The notes under the pieces are model-generated. The model made no database searches. It saw nothing but the letters and a program-made list of their open reading frames with translations, and was not told the DNA's origin. The translations under genes and the position numbers were made by a program. This document shows positions 35,173 to 47,375 of a DNA stretch of 64,000 bases, piece after piece. Origin of the DNA: Frankiales bacterium (GTDB lineage: Bacteria; Actinomycetota; Actinomycetes; Mycobacteriales; Jatrophihabitantaceae); contig JAOPUZ010000023.1 in the NCBI GenBank assembly GCA_025966315.1, positions 62,001 to 126,000 of the forward strand, written 5' to 3'. Position 1 is the stretch's first letter. Each line of letters begins with the position of its first letter.

Positions 35173-36621
35173 ATGACCGTTGACACCGCCCGCGACACTG
35201 CCACCGCATCGAGGGCAGCTGATCAGCTGCCGTTGACTATCACCGAAGCGGGTACGGCACTGCGGTCCGGCGCGATCACCGCGGTTGCCCTGACCCAGGC
35301 CGTTCAGGCCCGCGCCGACGTCCTGGATCCAATTCTGGGCTGCTACATCACCCGCACGAATGAATCCGCGCTGGCGGCCGCCGCCACGGCCGACGCCGAA
35401 CTGGCCGCCGGTCTCGATCGTGGCCCCCTGCACGGAATCCCGCTGGGAATCAAGGACATCATCGCCACGAACGAGGCGCCGACCACCGCCCAGAGCTTGA
35501 TCCTGGATCCACAGTTCGGCCAGCAGGGTGATGCGGTTGTCGTCCGTCGGTTACGAGCGGCCGGCGCCGTGATCACCGGCAAGGCGACCACCATGGAATA
35601 CGCGATCGGTGCGCCGGATTCGTCGAAGGGCTTTCCGACCCCGCGCAACCCTTACAACCTCGAACACTGGACTGGTGGGTCCAGCTCAGGCACCGGAAAC
35701 GGTGTCGCCGCCGGGATGTTTCTCGGCGGCCTGGGCACTGATACCGGCGGCAGTGTGCGGATGCCCGCGGCCTGGTGCGGCATCAGCGGTATGAAGCAGA
35801 CCTTCGGGCGCGTACCGAAGTCCGGCTGTGTGCCGCTCGGGATGAGCCTGGACCACATCGGCCCGATGACCCGCAGTGCCCGGGACTGCGCGGCGATGCT
35901 CGCCGTCATGGCCGGGCACGACAACAGCGACGCCTGCAGCGTGGACCGGCCGGTCGATGACTACCTGGCCGCCCTCACCGGTGACGTCACCGGCCTGCGG
36001 GTCGGCGTCGACCTGTCCTTCTTGGACCGAACGGAATGCGATCCGGACGTGGCCGCCATGATGCGAGCCGCGGTGGACGTATTCGCCGATGCCGGTGCGC
36101 TCATCGTCCCGGTCGCGCTGCCGCTGTACGAGGAACTGTCCTTTGCCAACCGGGTGACATCGAACTCGGAGTCGTCCACCTATCACCGGCCCGATCTCAA
36201 AGCTCGCTGGAGCGATTACGGCAAGCCCACCCGGATGGCCATCGGGCGCGGCATGCTGATCGCGGCGGCGGACTACGTCCAGGCGCAGCGGGTACGCCGG
36301 GTCGGCGTGCGGGCCGCCGCCGAGATGTTCGCCGACGTCGATCTGGTGCTCACGCCGACCTGTCTCAGCGCGGCGCCTAACGTCGAAGGCCTCGATTTCT
36401 TCGGGCTGTTCTCATCGCTGCTCATGTCGTACTGGAACGCGATCGGACACCCGGCCATGTCGATCCCGATGGGCTTGACCTCGGCCGGCCTGCCGGTGGG
36501 CCTGCAACTCGGCGGCCGGCCGTTCGAGGAGGCGACGATCTTCCGAGCCGCGGATGCCTTCCAGCTGCACACCGATCACCATCTGCAGGAGTCGCCGTTG
36601 GTGCTCGACTTGCTGGGTTAG
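35173..36621 (+). CDS. Amidase (amidase-signature family)
   Basis: A 482-residue hydrolase of the Ser-cisSer-Lys class. The catalytic Lys is in HGIPLGIKDIIA (about residue 94), and the two Ser are in WTGGSSSGTGNGVAAGMFLGGLGTDTGGSVRMPAAWCG (about 175 and 200). The C-terminal block VLTPTCLSAAPNVEG and GHPAMSIPMGLTSAGLPVGLQLGGRPFEEATIFR is standard. ATG 35173 follows GGAGGTACCTCG. Neighbours are a GntR/UTRA regulator and a solute-binding lipoprotein, pointing to catabolism of an imported amide or peptide-like compound. An N-terminal piece of a second such gene lies at 39181. Confidence 0.92.
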   Translation: MTVDTARDTATASRAADQLPLTITEAGTALRSGAITAVALTQAVQARADVLDPILGCYITRTNESALAAAATADAELAAGLDRGPLHGIPLGIKDIIATNEAPTTAQSLILDPQFGQQGDAVVVRRLRAAGAVITGKATTMEYAIGAPDSSKGFPTPRNPYNLEHWTGGSSSGTGNGVAAGMFLGGLGTDTGGSVRMPAAWCGISGMKQTFGRVPKSGCVPLGMSLDHIGPMTRSARDCAAMLAVMAGHDNSDACSVDRPVDDYLAALTGDVTGLRVGVDLSFLDRTECDPDVAAMMRAAVDVFADAGALIVPVALPLYEELSFANRVTSNSESSTYHRPDLKARWSDYGKPTRMAIGRGMLIAAADYVQAQRVRRVGVRAAAEMFADVDLVLTPTCLSAAPNVEGLDFFGLFSSLLMSYWNAIGHPAMSIPMGLTSAGLPVGLQLGGRPFEEATIFRAADAFQLHTDHHLQESPLVLDLLG

Positions 36622-36674
36622 CGGCGAAGCCCCCGGCCAGCCGCCGTTATTCCGTACGATTGCGCTGGGTTAAC

Positions 36675-36733
36675 TGGCGTAACTTCTGAGTAATTGAGCG
36701 GACGTGAACCGGTAATCGGTGCTGCGCAGGCTG
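36675..36733 (+). promoter_or_regulatory. Shared regulatory element upstream of gntR-type gene (copy 2)
   Basis: TGGCGTAACTTC at 36675-36686 and TGCGCAGGCTG at 36723-36733, with the same spacing as at 35041-35099. It ends 5 bases before the regulator's ATG, so binding here would give autoregulation. Confidence 0.65.
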
Positions 36734-36738
36734 TGCTA

Positions 36739-37488
36739 ATGCAGCAGCCCACATCCCGACCACTTCGCCGACGCCGACGCGTGGACGACTCGGGCCGGGT
36801 CCGTGATCTGATACGCGCAGAAATCCTGGCCAACCATTACCAACAGGAGCAGCTGCCTTCCGAGGCCGAACTGATGCTGGCTTACGGCGTCGGGCGCAAC
36901 CTCATCCGGGACGCATTGGATCTGCTCCGGTCCGAAGGGCTGATCGAGCGAATTCAAGGCTCGGGCACGTTTGTCATCAAGACCAAGATCCGTCATAACT
37001 TCGAGCGGTTTCACGCCGTGCACGACGAAATGCAGAACCCGCGCCGGGCCGGCGGCCGGATAACCGCGATGGCCACGGTGGTTGCACCCCGTCCGGTGGC
37101 GACCCAGCTCGAACTCGCCGCCGGATCGCTCTGCACGATGCTGCAATACCGGCTGACCATCGGCTCAGTGCCATTTACGATCGCGACCGCGTACGTCCCG
37201 TCGGCGATTGGCCAGCGACTGGCCGCGGTGCAATTCCAGGGGAACTTCCTCGCCTATCTGAATGCCGCCGGTCTATCCATCGGACGGGCCGACATGTCGG
37301 TCGAGGCGGTGGTCGCCGACGAGACCGTGTCCGAGGCGATGGAGATTTCGGTGGGCGAACCGGTGCTGTTGTTTCACCGTCGCCTTTATGGCGTCGACGG
37401 AACGCCGCTGGAAACCGGTTTCGTCCGGTGCCGGGGCGACGGCCTGATCCTCAACATGACCCTGCCGGTGACGCCGGACGCCGACTGA
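36739..37488 (+). CDS. GntR-family (HutC/UTRA) transcriptional regulator
   Basis: A 249-residue protein from ATG 36739. The winged helix (RVRDLIRAEILANHYQQEQLPSEAELMLAYGVGRNLIRDALDLLRSEGLIERIQGSGTFV) is a clear GntR domain. The remainder has the UTRA ligand-binding plan (LCTMLQYRLTIGSVPFTIATAYVPSAIG ... VLLFHRRLYGVDGTPLETGFVRCRGDGL). It probably senses a substrate of the adjacent amidase or transporter lipoprotein. A TTG or ATG further upstream would run back through the control element and is less likely. Confidence 0.9.
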   Translation: MQQPTSRPLRRRRRVDDSGRVRDLIRAEILANHYQQEQLPSEAELMLAYGVGRNLIRDALDLLRSEGLIERIQGSGTFVIKTKIRHNFERFHAVHDEMQNPRRAGGRITAMATVVAPRPVATQLELAAGSLCTMLQYRLTIGSVPFTIATAYVPSAIGQRLAAVQFQGNFLAYLNAAGLSIGRADMSVEAVVADETVSEAMEISVGEPVLLFHRRLYGVDGTPLETGFVRCRGDGLILNMTLPVTPDAD

Positions 37489-37561
37489 ACCGTCCGTAGC
37501 TCGAGCTGTATCCGCGCGACTTCTCACGCGTTTGTTTCCGCGCCCTCGAAAGGATCACGCA

Positions 37562-39184
37562 ATGCCCGCACGCGTCACCCGTCACGGCAAGACCTGGAAA
37601 TTAGCGGCGATCGGCGGCGTGTTCGCGCTGACCCTCACCGCCGCCTGCAGTCCCGGCAAGAAGACGACCGGCGGCGGCTCCTCCTCCAGCGGTCAGGCCG
37701 GCACCCTGGTCATCGGCATGACCGCGTCCGACATCCCGCTGCTGGACACCGGGCTCACCCAGAACCAGGGTTATGAGGGCGTGCGTTTCGTGGGCAATCA
37801 GCTGTACGACGGGCTGACCCGGTTCGATCTGAACCAGGGCACCGAGATCCCGAAGGTCGTCCCGAGCCTGGCGCTGTCCTGGACGCCGGATGCCACCGGC
37901 AGCAACTGGACGTTCAAGCTCCGTCCCAACGTGAAGTTCTCAGACGGCACCCCGTGGAACGCAGACGCGGCGATCTTCAACCTCGACCGCTACGTCGACA
38001 AATCCAGCCCGCAGTTCTACCCGGCGCTCAACGCGCAGGCCGGCCTGGCGTTGTCCGGCATCAAGTCGGCCAGCAAGGTCGATGACATGACGATCAAGAT
38101 CAGCACCGACGGACCGTTGTCCTACATCGCAACGAACCTGACCACGATCTCGATGGGCAGCCCGACCGCGATCAAGGCCGAGGGCAACGAGGGATTCGGC
38201 GCCAAACCGGTCGGCACCGGACCGTTCATCTTCGAGAGTGAAACCCGCGGCCAGCAATTGGTGATGACCGCCAACAAGAACTACTGGGGTGGCGCGCCGA
38301 AGATCAACAAACTGATCCTGCGGCCGATCCCGGACACCACCGCACGGGTCGCGGCCCTGCAGACCGGGCAGGTCAACTGGATCGAGGTCCCGCCGCCGGA
38401 CGACATCGCGAACCTGGAGAAGAGCGGCTTCCAGGTCGTGACCAACAGCTACGACCACATCTGGCCCTGGGCGTTCAACGTGTCGCAGAAGCCGTGGAAC
38501 GACGTGCGCGTCCGGCAAGCCGCCAACTACGCGATTGATCGCGAGTCGTTGATCAAGAATGTGCTGCAAGGTACGGCCGATCCGGCATACCAGGTCGCGC
38601 CAAAAGCGAACTCCGCCTATCGGGCGTCGAACGACCTGTACAGCTATGACCCGGCGAAGGCCAAGCAGCTGCTCGCTGCGGCGGGCTATCCCAACGGCTT
38701 CACAACGACGTTGTCCTACCCGACCAGCGGGAGTGGCAACATGATCCCGACGCCGATGAACGAGGCGCTGCAACAGGATCTGGCCAAGGTGGGTATCAAG
38801 GTCACCCTGCAACCGATCGAGTGGGCATCGATGATCACCAGCCTGATCGCCGGCAAGATTCCGGGCAACGCGCAAGCCATCAACGTGAGTGAGACATTCC
38901 AGCAGGACGGTTTCTGGACCGCGTTCTTCTCCCCCACCAGCTCCATCAACGTCGGTAAGTACAACGACCCGAAGGTCAACGCGCTGTTCGCCCAGATCAG
39001 GGCTGAGCTCGACCCGGCCAAGCGCAGCGACCTGTACGCCCAGGTGAGCAAGCTGATCACCGAGGACGCACCGTGGCTGTTCGTGGTCAACGATCGCGAT
39101 CCCCGCGCGCTGGCCAAGAACGTCACCGGCTTCATCCAGCCGAAGTCGTGGTTCGTCGACCTGACCCACCTGTCGGTTTCATGA
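37562..39184 (+). CDS. ABC transporter solute-binding lipoprotein, family 5 (peptide/nickel/oligopeptide type)
   Basis: A 540-residue protein. The lipoprotein signal GGVFALTLTAACSPG has Cys at about residue 27 and is followed by a Gly/Ser spacer. The body is DppA/OppA-like: LSWTPDATGSNWTFKLRPNVKFSDGTPWNADAAIFNLDR, YSYDPAKAKQLLAAAGYPNG and the C-terminal DLYAQVSKLITEDAPWLFVVNDRDP. ATG 37562 has AAAGGA upstream. No permease or ATPase gene is in this window, so the receptor is an orphan here; it may share a transporter encoded elsewhere. Its stop overlaps the start of an amidase stub (ATGA). Confidence 0.92.
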   Translation: MPARVTRHGKTWKLAAIGGVFALTLTAACSPGKKTTGGGSSSSGQAGTLVIGMTASDIPLLDTGLTQNQGYEGVRFVGNQLYDGLTRFDLNQGTEIPKVVPSLALSWTPDATGSNWTFKLRPNVKFSDGTPWNADAAIFNLDRYVDKSSPQFYPALNAQAGLALSGIKSASKVDDMTIKISTDGPLSYIATNLTTISMGSPTAIKAEGNEGFGAKPVGTGPFIFESETRGQQLVMTANKNYWGGAPKINKLILRPIPDTTARVAALQTGQVNWIEVPPPDDIANLEKSGFQVVTNSYDHIWPWAFNVSQKPWNDVRVRQAANYAIDRESLIKNVLQGTADPAYQVAPKANSAYRASNDLYSYDPAKAKQLLAAAGYPNGFTTTLSYPTSGSGNMIPTPMNEALQQDLAKVGIKVTLQPIEWASMITSLIAGKIPGNAQAINVSETFQQDGFWTAFFSPTSSINVGKYNDPKVNALFAQIRAELDPAKRSDLYAQVSKLITEDAPWLFVVNDRDPRALAKNVTGFIQPKSWFVDLTHLSVS

Positions 39185-39294
39185 CCGTCGTAGCACGACG
39201 ACCCAATCAGCGGACGGCGAGGGCGGCGGCCGCGGATGAGGTGGCGCTAACCATCACCGACGCGGGAATCGCGTTGCGCTTGCTGGCGGCATGA
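39181..39294 (+). pseudogene. N-terminal stub of a second amidase
   Basis: Thirty-seven codons starting with an ATGA overlap to the lipoprotein stop: MTVVARRPNQRTARAAAADE then VALTITDAGIALRLLAA, stop. The end matches the intact amidase N-terminus (DQLPLTITEAGTALRSGAI) in LTIT(E/D)AG(T/I)ALR, and the first codons ATGACCGT are the same. All catalytic parts are missing. It is therefore the remnant of a paralogous amidase once in operon with the lipoprotein. Confidence 0.75.
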
Positions 39295-39461
39295 CCGAAC
39301 GCGACCAACCGCGTGCCGCCGACCGCGGCGACCGGATCCCGGCGCCGGTTCGCATCCAGCTCGCCGGCGTGACGGTGTCGGCCGACCGAGTGCAGATACT
39401 GCCGGTGGTTGCCGACCAGGACGCGGCAGCGCCGGACTCCGGCTTGTCACCGCTGCTGTAA
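39291..39461 (+). CDS. Small protein of 56 residues, possibly AtzG/DUF4089-like
   Basis: ATG 39291 overlaps the stub's TGA (ATGA) and the frame ends at TAA 39461. The sequence includes IQLAGVTVSADRVQILPVV, which recalls the LAGLxLxxERxxxLxPxxA pattern of AtzG/DUF4089 proteins that partner amidases. The match is weak. If real, it and the stub are the two ends of a lost amidase/AtzG pair. The C-terminal half is Ala/Asp rich with no features. Confidence 0.4.
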   Translation: MTERDQPRAADRGDRIPAPVRIQLAGVTVSADRVQILPVVADQDAAAPDSGLSPLL

Positions 39462-39510
39462 TCGCCCGCCGGCACTCGGTGTAGCCGCCAATCGGCACAA
39501 GGCGGCTCGC

Positions 39511-39562
39511 CGGCTGGGTCGACTGGGTCGGCTGGGTCGGCTGGGTCGGCTGGGTCGGCTGG
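39511..39562. repeat. 9-bp tandem array GGCTGGGTC
   Basis: About five and a half copies of a 9-base unit (GGCTGGGTC, first with A for G) lie just upstream of the Pr6Pr-type membrane gene. The same unit occurs in coding DNA at 56944-57013. Noncoding here. Confidence 0.9.
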
Positions 39563-40199
39563 CATGCTGACCGGATGGCCAGCACACTCACTCCGTCCCA
39601 CGCGCCCGTACGGTTGCTCCGGCTGGCGCTGGCGGTGCTCGGCGCGCTCGCCATCTACTTCGACGGCCGGGACCAGGTCAGTTCCCTCGGCAGCTTCGTC
39701 GACTTCATCAGCTACTTCACGATCGAGAGCAACGTGCTGGCGGTGGTGGTGTTCACGATCGGCAGCATCGGCCGTGATCGCCGCGCCTGGTGGGACCGGC
39801 TCCGCGGCCTGAGCACGTTCTGCATGATCGTGACCGGTGTGGTCTACGCGGTGCTGCTGGCGACCTCCGGTCCGATCAGCTGGACGAACGTGGTGCTGCA
39901 CCGGGTGTTGCCGGTCGCGGTCACCCTGGACTGGCTGGCGCTGCCAACCGGGCAGCGGCTGGGCTATCGGCGTTCGCTGCTCTGGCTGCTGGCGCCGTTG
40001 CTGTTCAGTGCGTACTCGCTGATCCGGGGTCCGTTCGCCCACTGGTACCCGTATTCGTTTCTCAATCCGGGCCGTGGCTACGCCCGGGTCGCCACCTACT
40101 GTGTCGTGCTCGCGGCCGCGATGGCCTTACTGGCGCTGGTGATCGTGCTGGTCGGCAACGCCCGCCGACGGCTGGGCGGACCGGTTGGTGCGGCGGCGC

Positions 40200-44209
<4,010 letters not shown>

Positions 44210-44378
44210 CCTGCGCTCCTTCGTTGGTGGGATGTCGAAGGCTACGTTGCCCCGAAACGTACGCGAAGATTGTCGGGTGGCTGTTTCACCAATATGCGCG
44301 CTCGTGTTTCGGGCAGATTAACGATGCTGAGGCGAAGTTGAGCGGCATCACACCCGATACTTCGCTAGCGTCGGCATC
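44210..44378. promoter_or_regulatory. Divergent amt/pepN control region
   Basis: The 169 bases between amt (minus) and pepN (plus) contain GAAAC half-sites in both orientations (CCCGAAACGTAC near 44251-44262, GTTTCACC near 44283 and GTGTTTCGGG near 44304). GlnR boxes combine GTNAC and GAAAC, but the spacing here does not fit the consensus cleanly, so only a candidate nitrogen-control region can be claimed. Confidence 0.35.
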
Positions 44379-46916
44379 ATGCCGAGCGATGCGAGCAGCA
44401 CGACGAGCCTGACCAAAACCGAAGCAACCGAGCGTGCCCAACTGATCTTTGTCAGTAACTATCAGGTCTCCCTGGACCTAACGTTGGACGGCGCCGAGTT
44501 CCACTCCGAGACGGTGGTGACCTTCAGCCGGCGGCCAGACGTCCCCGACGCCGACACCTTCCTTGACGTCAAGCCGTCGCAGCTGTTGAGCGCGGAGCTC
44601 AACGGCGCGCCGCTCGACGTTTCGCAACTACGGGGCGGCCGCTTGCCGCTCAGCGGGCTGGCCACCGAGAACGAGCTCCGGATCGTGGCGCGGATGGCGT
44701 ACTCCGACGACGGCGAAGGCCTGCACCGGCACGTCGACCCCGCCGACGGGCGCACCTACCTGTACGCGATGTCGTTCCTCGACGCCGGGCCACGCTGGTT
44801 CGCCTGTTTCGACCAGCCCGATCTGAAGGCGACCTACGACCTGTCGGTGCGCTGCCCGACCGACTGGCTGGTCATCGGCAACGGCGCCGCCAGCCAGCGC
44901 GCGCCTGGATCCTGGACGCTGGCCACGACCAAGCCACTGTCCACCTACTTCGTCACGCTGGTGGCCGGCCCGTACCACTCGGTGATCGCCGAGCACGACG
45001 GCATTCGGCTCGGCCTGCACGCTCGCGCGTCGCTGGCCGCGCATCTGGACGACGAGGCCGAGGACCTGCTGCGGGTGACGCGGGCATCCTTCGACCGCTA
45101 CCACGAGCTGTTCGGCATCCGTTACCCGTTCGGGGAATACCACCAGGCCTTCGTCCCAGACTTCAATGCCGGGGCAATGGAAAACCCCGGGTGCGTGACG
45201 CTGCGCGACCAGTACGTGTTCCGCAGCGCCGCGACCCACGGCGAGCGCGGCAGCCGGGCCGGCACCGTCGTCCACGAGATGGCCCACATGTGGTTCGGCG
45301 ACCTGGTCACGATGCGCTGGTGGGACGACCTCTGGCTCAACGAGTCCTTCGCCGAGTACATGGCCCAACGGGTTCGCAGCGAAGTGACCGAGTACGAGGC
45401 CTGGACCGAATTCGGAATCCGCCGCAAGGACTGGGGATTCGTCGCCGACCAGTCGCCCTCGACCCATCCGGTGGCGACGAAGTCCGCGCCGGACGCGGAG
45501 TCCGCGCTGGCCAACTTCGATGGCATCTCTTACGCCAAGGGCGCCGCAGTGTTGAAGCAGCTGGCGGTCTACCTCGGAGACGAGGTGTTCTTCGCCGGGC
45601 TACGGCTGCATTTCGATCGCAACGCCTACGGCAACGCCGACTTCGCGGATCTGATCGCGGCGTGGACCGACGCGGGCGCCGTCGGCCTGCCGGAGTGGGC
45701 CGAGCAGTGGCTGCGCACGTCCGGCCTGGACACGCTCACCGCGGAACCGGGCAGCGACGGGGTGCTGCTCCGCCGCAGCTCGCCGGACGACACGCGGCGC
45801 CCCCACGCCATCACCGTCGGCGGCTATGACTCAACGGGCCATTTGGTGCTGAGCGAACCGGTTCGGTTGACCGCCGACGAGCAGGTGTTCGGGTTGCCAG
45901 CCGGCTCCGACCTCACGGTGGCCATCGCCGATTCCGGCGACGACACCTGGGCCAAGATCCGCTACGGCGACCGCTGGGCGGAGGTCGGCCGGCTACTGCC
46001 TGCGTTGTGCACGCCGCCGGGCCGCCCCGCGCGGGTGGTCGTTCTCAACTCGATCAAGGACGCCGTGCGCGACGCCGAGCTCGATCCGTCCGCCGCGCTG
46101 TCCACGCTGCTGGCCGCGCTCGTGGTCGAATCGACCGATGTGGTCAGCGGTGAGTTGTTCGCCTTCAGCACCGATCAGCTGGTCGGTCAGTTCACGGCTC
46201 CTCGGATGCGACCCGCGGCCTGGGCGCAATTGAACGCCGAAGCCGCGCGGCTGGTGGCGGCCAGTGCGGCCGGATCTGATCTGCAGCTGGTCGCGGCCCG
46301 CGCCTGGATCCGCACGACGGCCGCGGCCGGTCCGCTGCAGCAGTGGCTGGCCGGCGAAGCAGTACCAGATGGGGTCGCGATCGATTCCGAGCTGCGCTGG
46401 ATCGTGCTCGAACGCCTGGCGACGCTCGGTGCGTTGTCCGCCGAAGAGCTGGCCGCAGAGCTCCTGGCCGACCAGAGTGCGTCGGCGGCGACCCATGCGG
46501 CCCGCGCTCGTGCGCTGGCCCCGGACCCGGCCGCGAAGTCGGCGGCGTGGGCGCTGCTCACCGAGCCGGCCGGGGAGCGACCGATTTCGGCGTACGAGCT
46601 GTACGCGACCGCGGAGGGCTTCTTCCACCCGGCCCAGACCGAGCTCACCGCGCCCTACCTGGCGCGGTACTTCAGCGACATCCCGGCCACCGCGCGACAT
46701 CGGCGGGGATGGTCGCTCGGGCGCGTCGCCCGGTTGTGCTACCCGCTGACCGCCGCCTCGCCCATGGCCCTGGAGCTACAGGCGCAGGCGTTGGCTCGTC
46801 CCGACCTGGATCCCGCCATCCGACGGGCCATGCTGGACGGCGGCGACGTGCTCGGACGGGCCGTGCGGTCCCTGACGCGCTACGCGCCGTCCGAGCTCGA
46901 CCGGGGCGCGCGATAG
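44379..46916 (+). CDS. pepN: Aminopeptidase N (M1 family)
   Basis: An 845-residue zinc exopeptidase. GAMEN substrate loop (FNAGAMENPGCVTLRDQYVF), the zinc site HEMAHMWFGDLVTMRWWDDLWLNESFAEYM (HExxH and the downstream Glu), and the C-terminal ERAP1-like helical domain are present. The N-terminus (TSLTKTEATERAQLIFVSNYQVSLDLT) is that of actinobacterial PepN. No signal peptide, hence cytosolic peptide turnover. ATG 44379 lacks a clear ribosome site and could be leaderless. Confidence 0.95.
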   Translation: MPSDASSTTSLTKTEATERAQLIFVSNYQVSLDLTLDGAEFHSETVVTFSRRPDVPDADTFLDVKPSQLLSAELNGAPLDVSQLRGGRLPLSGLATENELRIVARMAYSDDGEGLHRHVDPADGRTYLYAMSFLDAGPRWFACFDQPDLKATYDLSVRCPTDWLVIGNGAASQRAPGSWTLATTKPLSTYFVTLVAGPYHSVIAEHDGIRLGLHARASLAAHLDDEAEDLLRVTRASFDRYHELFGIRYPFGEYHQAFVPDFNAGAMENPGCVTLRDQYVFRSAATHGERGSRAGTVVHEMAHMWFGDLVTMRWWDDLWLNESFAEYMAQRVRSEVTEYEAWTEFGIRRKDWGFVADQSPSTHPVATKSAPDAESALANFDGISYAKGAAVLKQLAVYLGDEVFFAGLRLHFDRNAYGNADFADLIAAWTDAGAVGLPEWAEQWLRTSGLDTLTAEPGSDGVLLRRSSPDDTRRPHAITVGGYDSTGHLVLSEPVRLTADEQVFGLPAGSDLTVAIADSGDDTWAKIRYGDRWAEVGRLLPALCTPPGRPARVVVLNSIKDAVRDAELDPSAALSTLLAALVVESTDVVSGELFAFSTDQLVGQFTAPRMRPAAWAQLNAEAARLVAASAAGSDLQLVAARAWIRTTAAAGPLQQWLAGEAVPDGVAIDSELRWIVLERLATLGALSAEELAAELLADQSASAATHAARARALAPDPAAKSAAWALLTEPAGERPISAYELYATAEGFFHPAQTELTAPYLARYFSDIPATARHRRGWSLGRVARLCYPLTAASPMALELQAQALARPDLDPAIRRAMLDGGDVLGRAVRSLTRYAPSELDRGAR

Positions 46917-46978
46917 GGTTGGGCCCGCTTGAGACGGGGCATTCCCACACGACGTACCGGTGACGAAGGGCAGTGTCC

Positions 46979-47356
46979 ATGGCCGAGATGACGGTTCGCG
47001 GTCTGACGATCGCAGTGCATGTGGGTGATCGCGAGAAGGGCCTGGCCTTCTACTGCGCTCTGATCGGGCGCGATCCCGATCTCGGCCCGGATCCCGACTT
47101 CTACGAGTGGGAGATCTCCCCCGGCGCCTGGCTGCAACTCGCCACCGGCCGTGAGCAGATCGCGCCGTCCTCGTTCCGGTTGCGGCTACAGGTCGAGGAC
47201 ATCGAGGCCGCCCGGCAGGTGCTGATGAGCCACGGCATCGAACCCGGGCCGACCAAGAAGTTGCCCAGCCTGGTGGCCTTCGCCAATCTGAGCGACCCGT
47301 GGGGAAACCCGCTGGGTATCTATCAGGACCTGGGCGGCGTCGTTCCCGGAGCCTGA
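46979..47356 (+). CDS. VOC-superfamily (glyoxalase/dioxygenase-fold) protein
   Basis: A protein of 125 residues from ATG 46979, with GAAGGG upstream. Two beta-alpha-beta-beta-beta halves are visible: TIAVHVGDREKGLAFYCALIGRDPDLGPD and SSFRLRLQVEDIEAARQVLMSHGIEPGP, ending SDPWGNPLGIYQDLG. Metal ligands are hard to assign. Function is unknown; many such proteins are stress or antibiotic-resistance related. It is convergent with ftsY, 19 bases apart. Confidence 0.85.
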   Translation: MAEMTVRGLTIAVHVGDREKGLAFYCALIGRDPDLGPDPDFYEWEISPGAWLQLATGREQIAPSSFRLRLQVEDIEAARQVLMSHGIEPGPTKKLPSLVAFANLSDPWGNPLGIYQDLGGVVPGA

Positions 47357-47375
47357 CCCCGAGAAGTTGCCGGAT

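Noticed and set aside
44240-44330. Formal GlnR box in the amt promoter
   Set aside because: GAAAC half-sites are present but the partner GTNAC sites are off by one or two bases, so a definite operator is not claimed.
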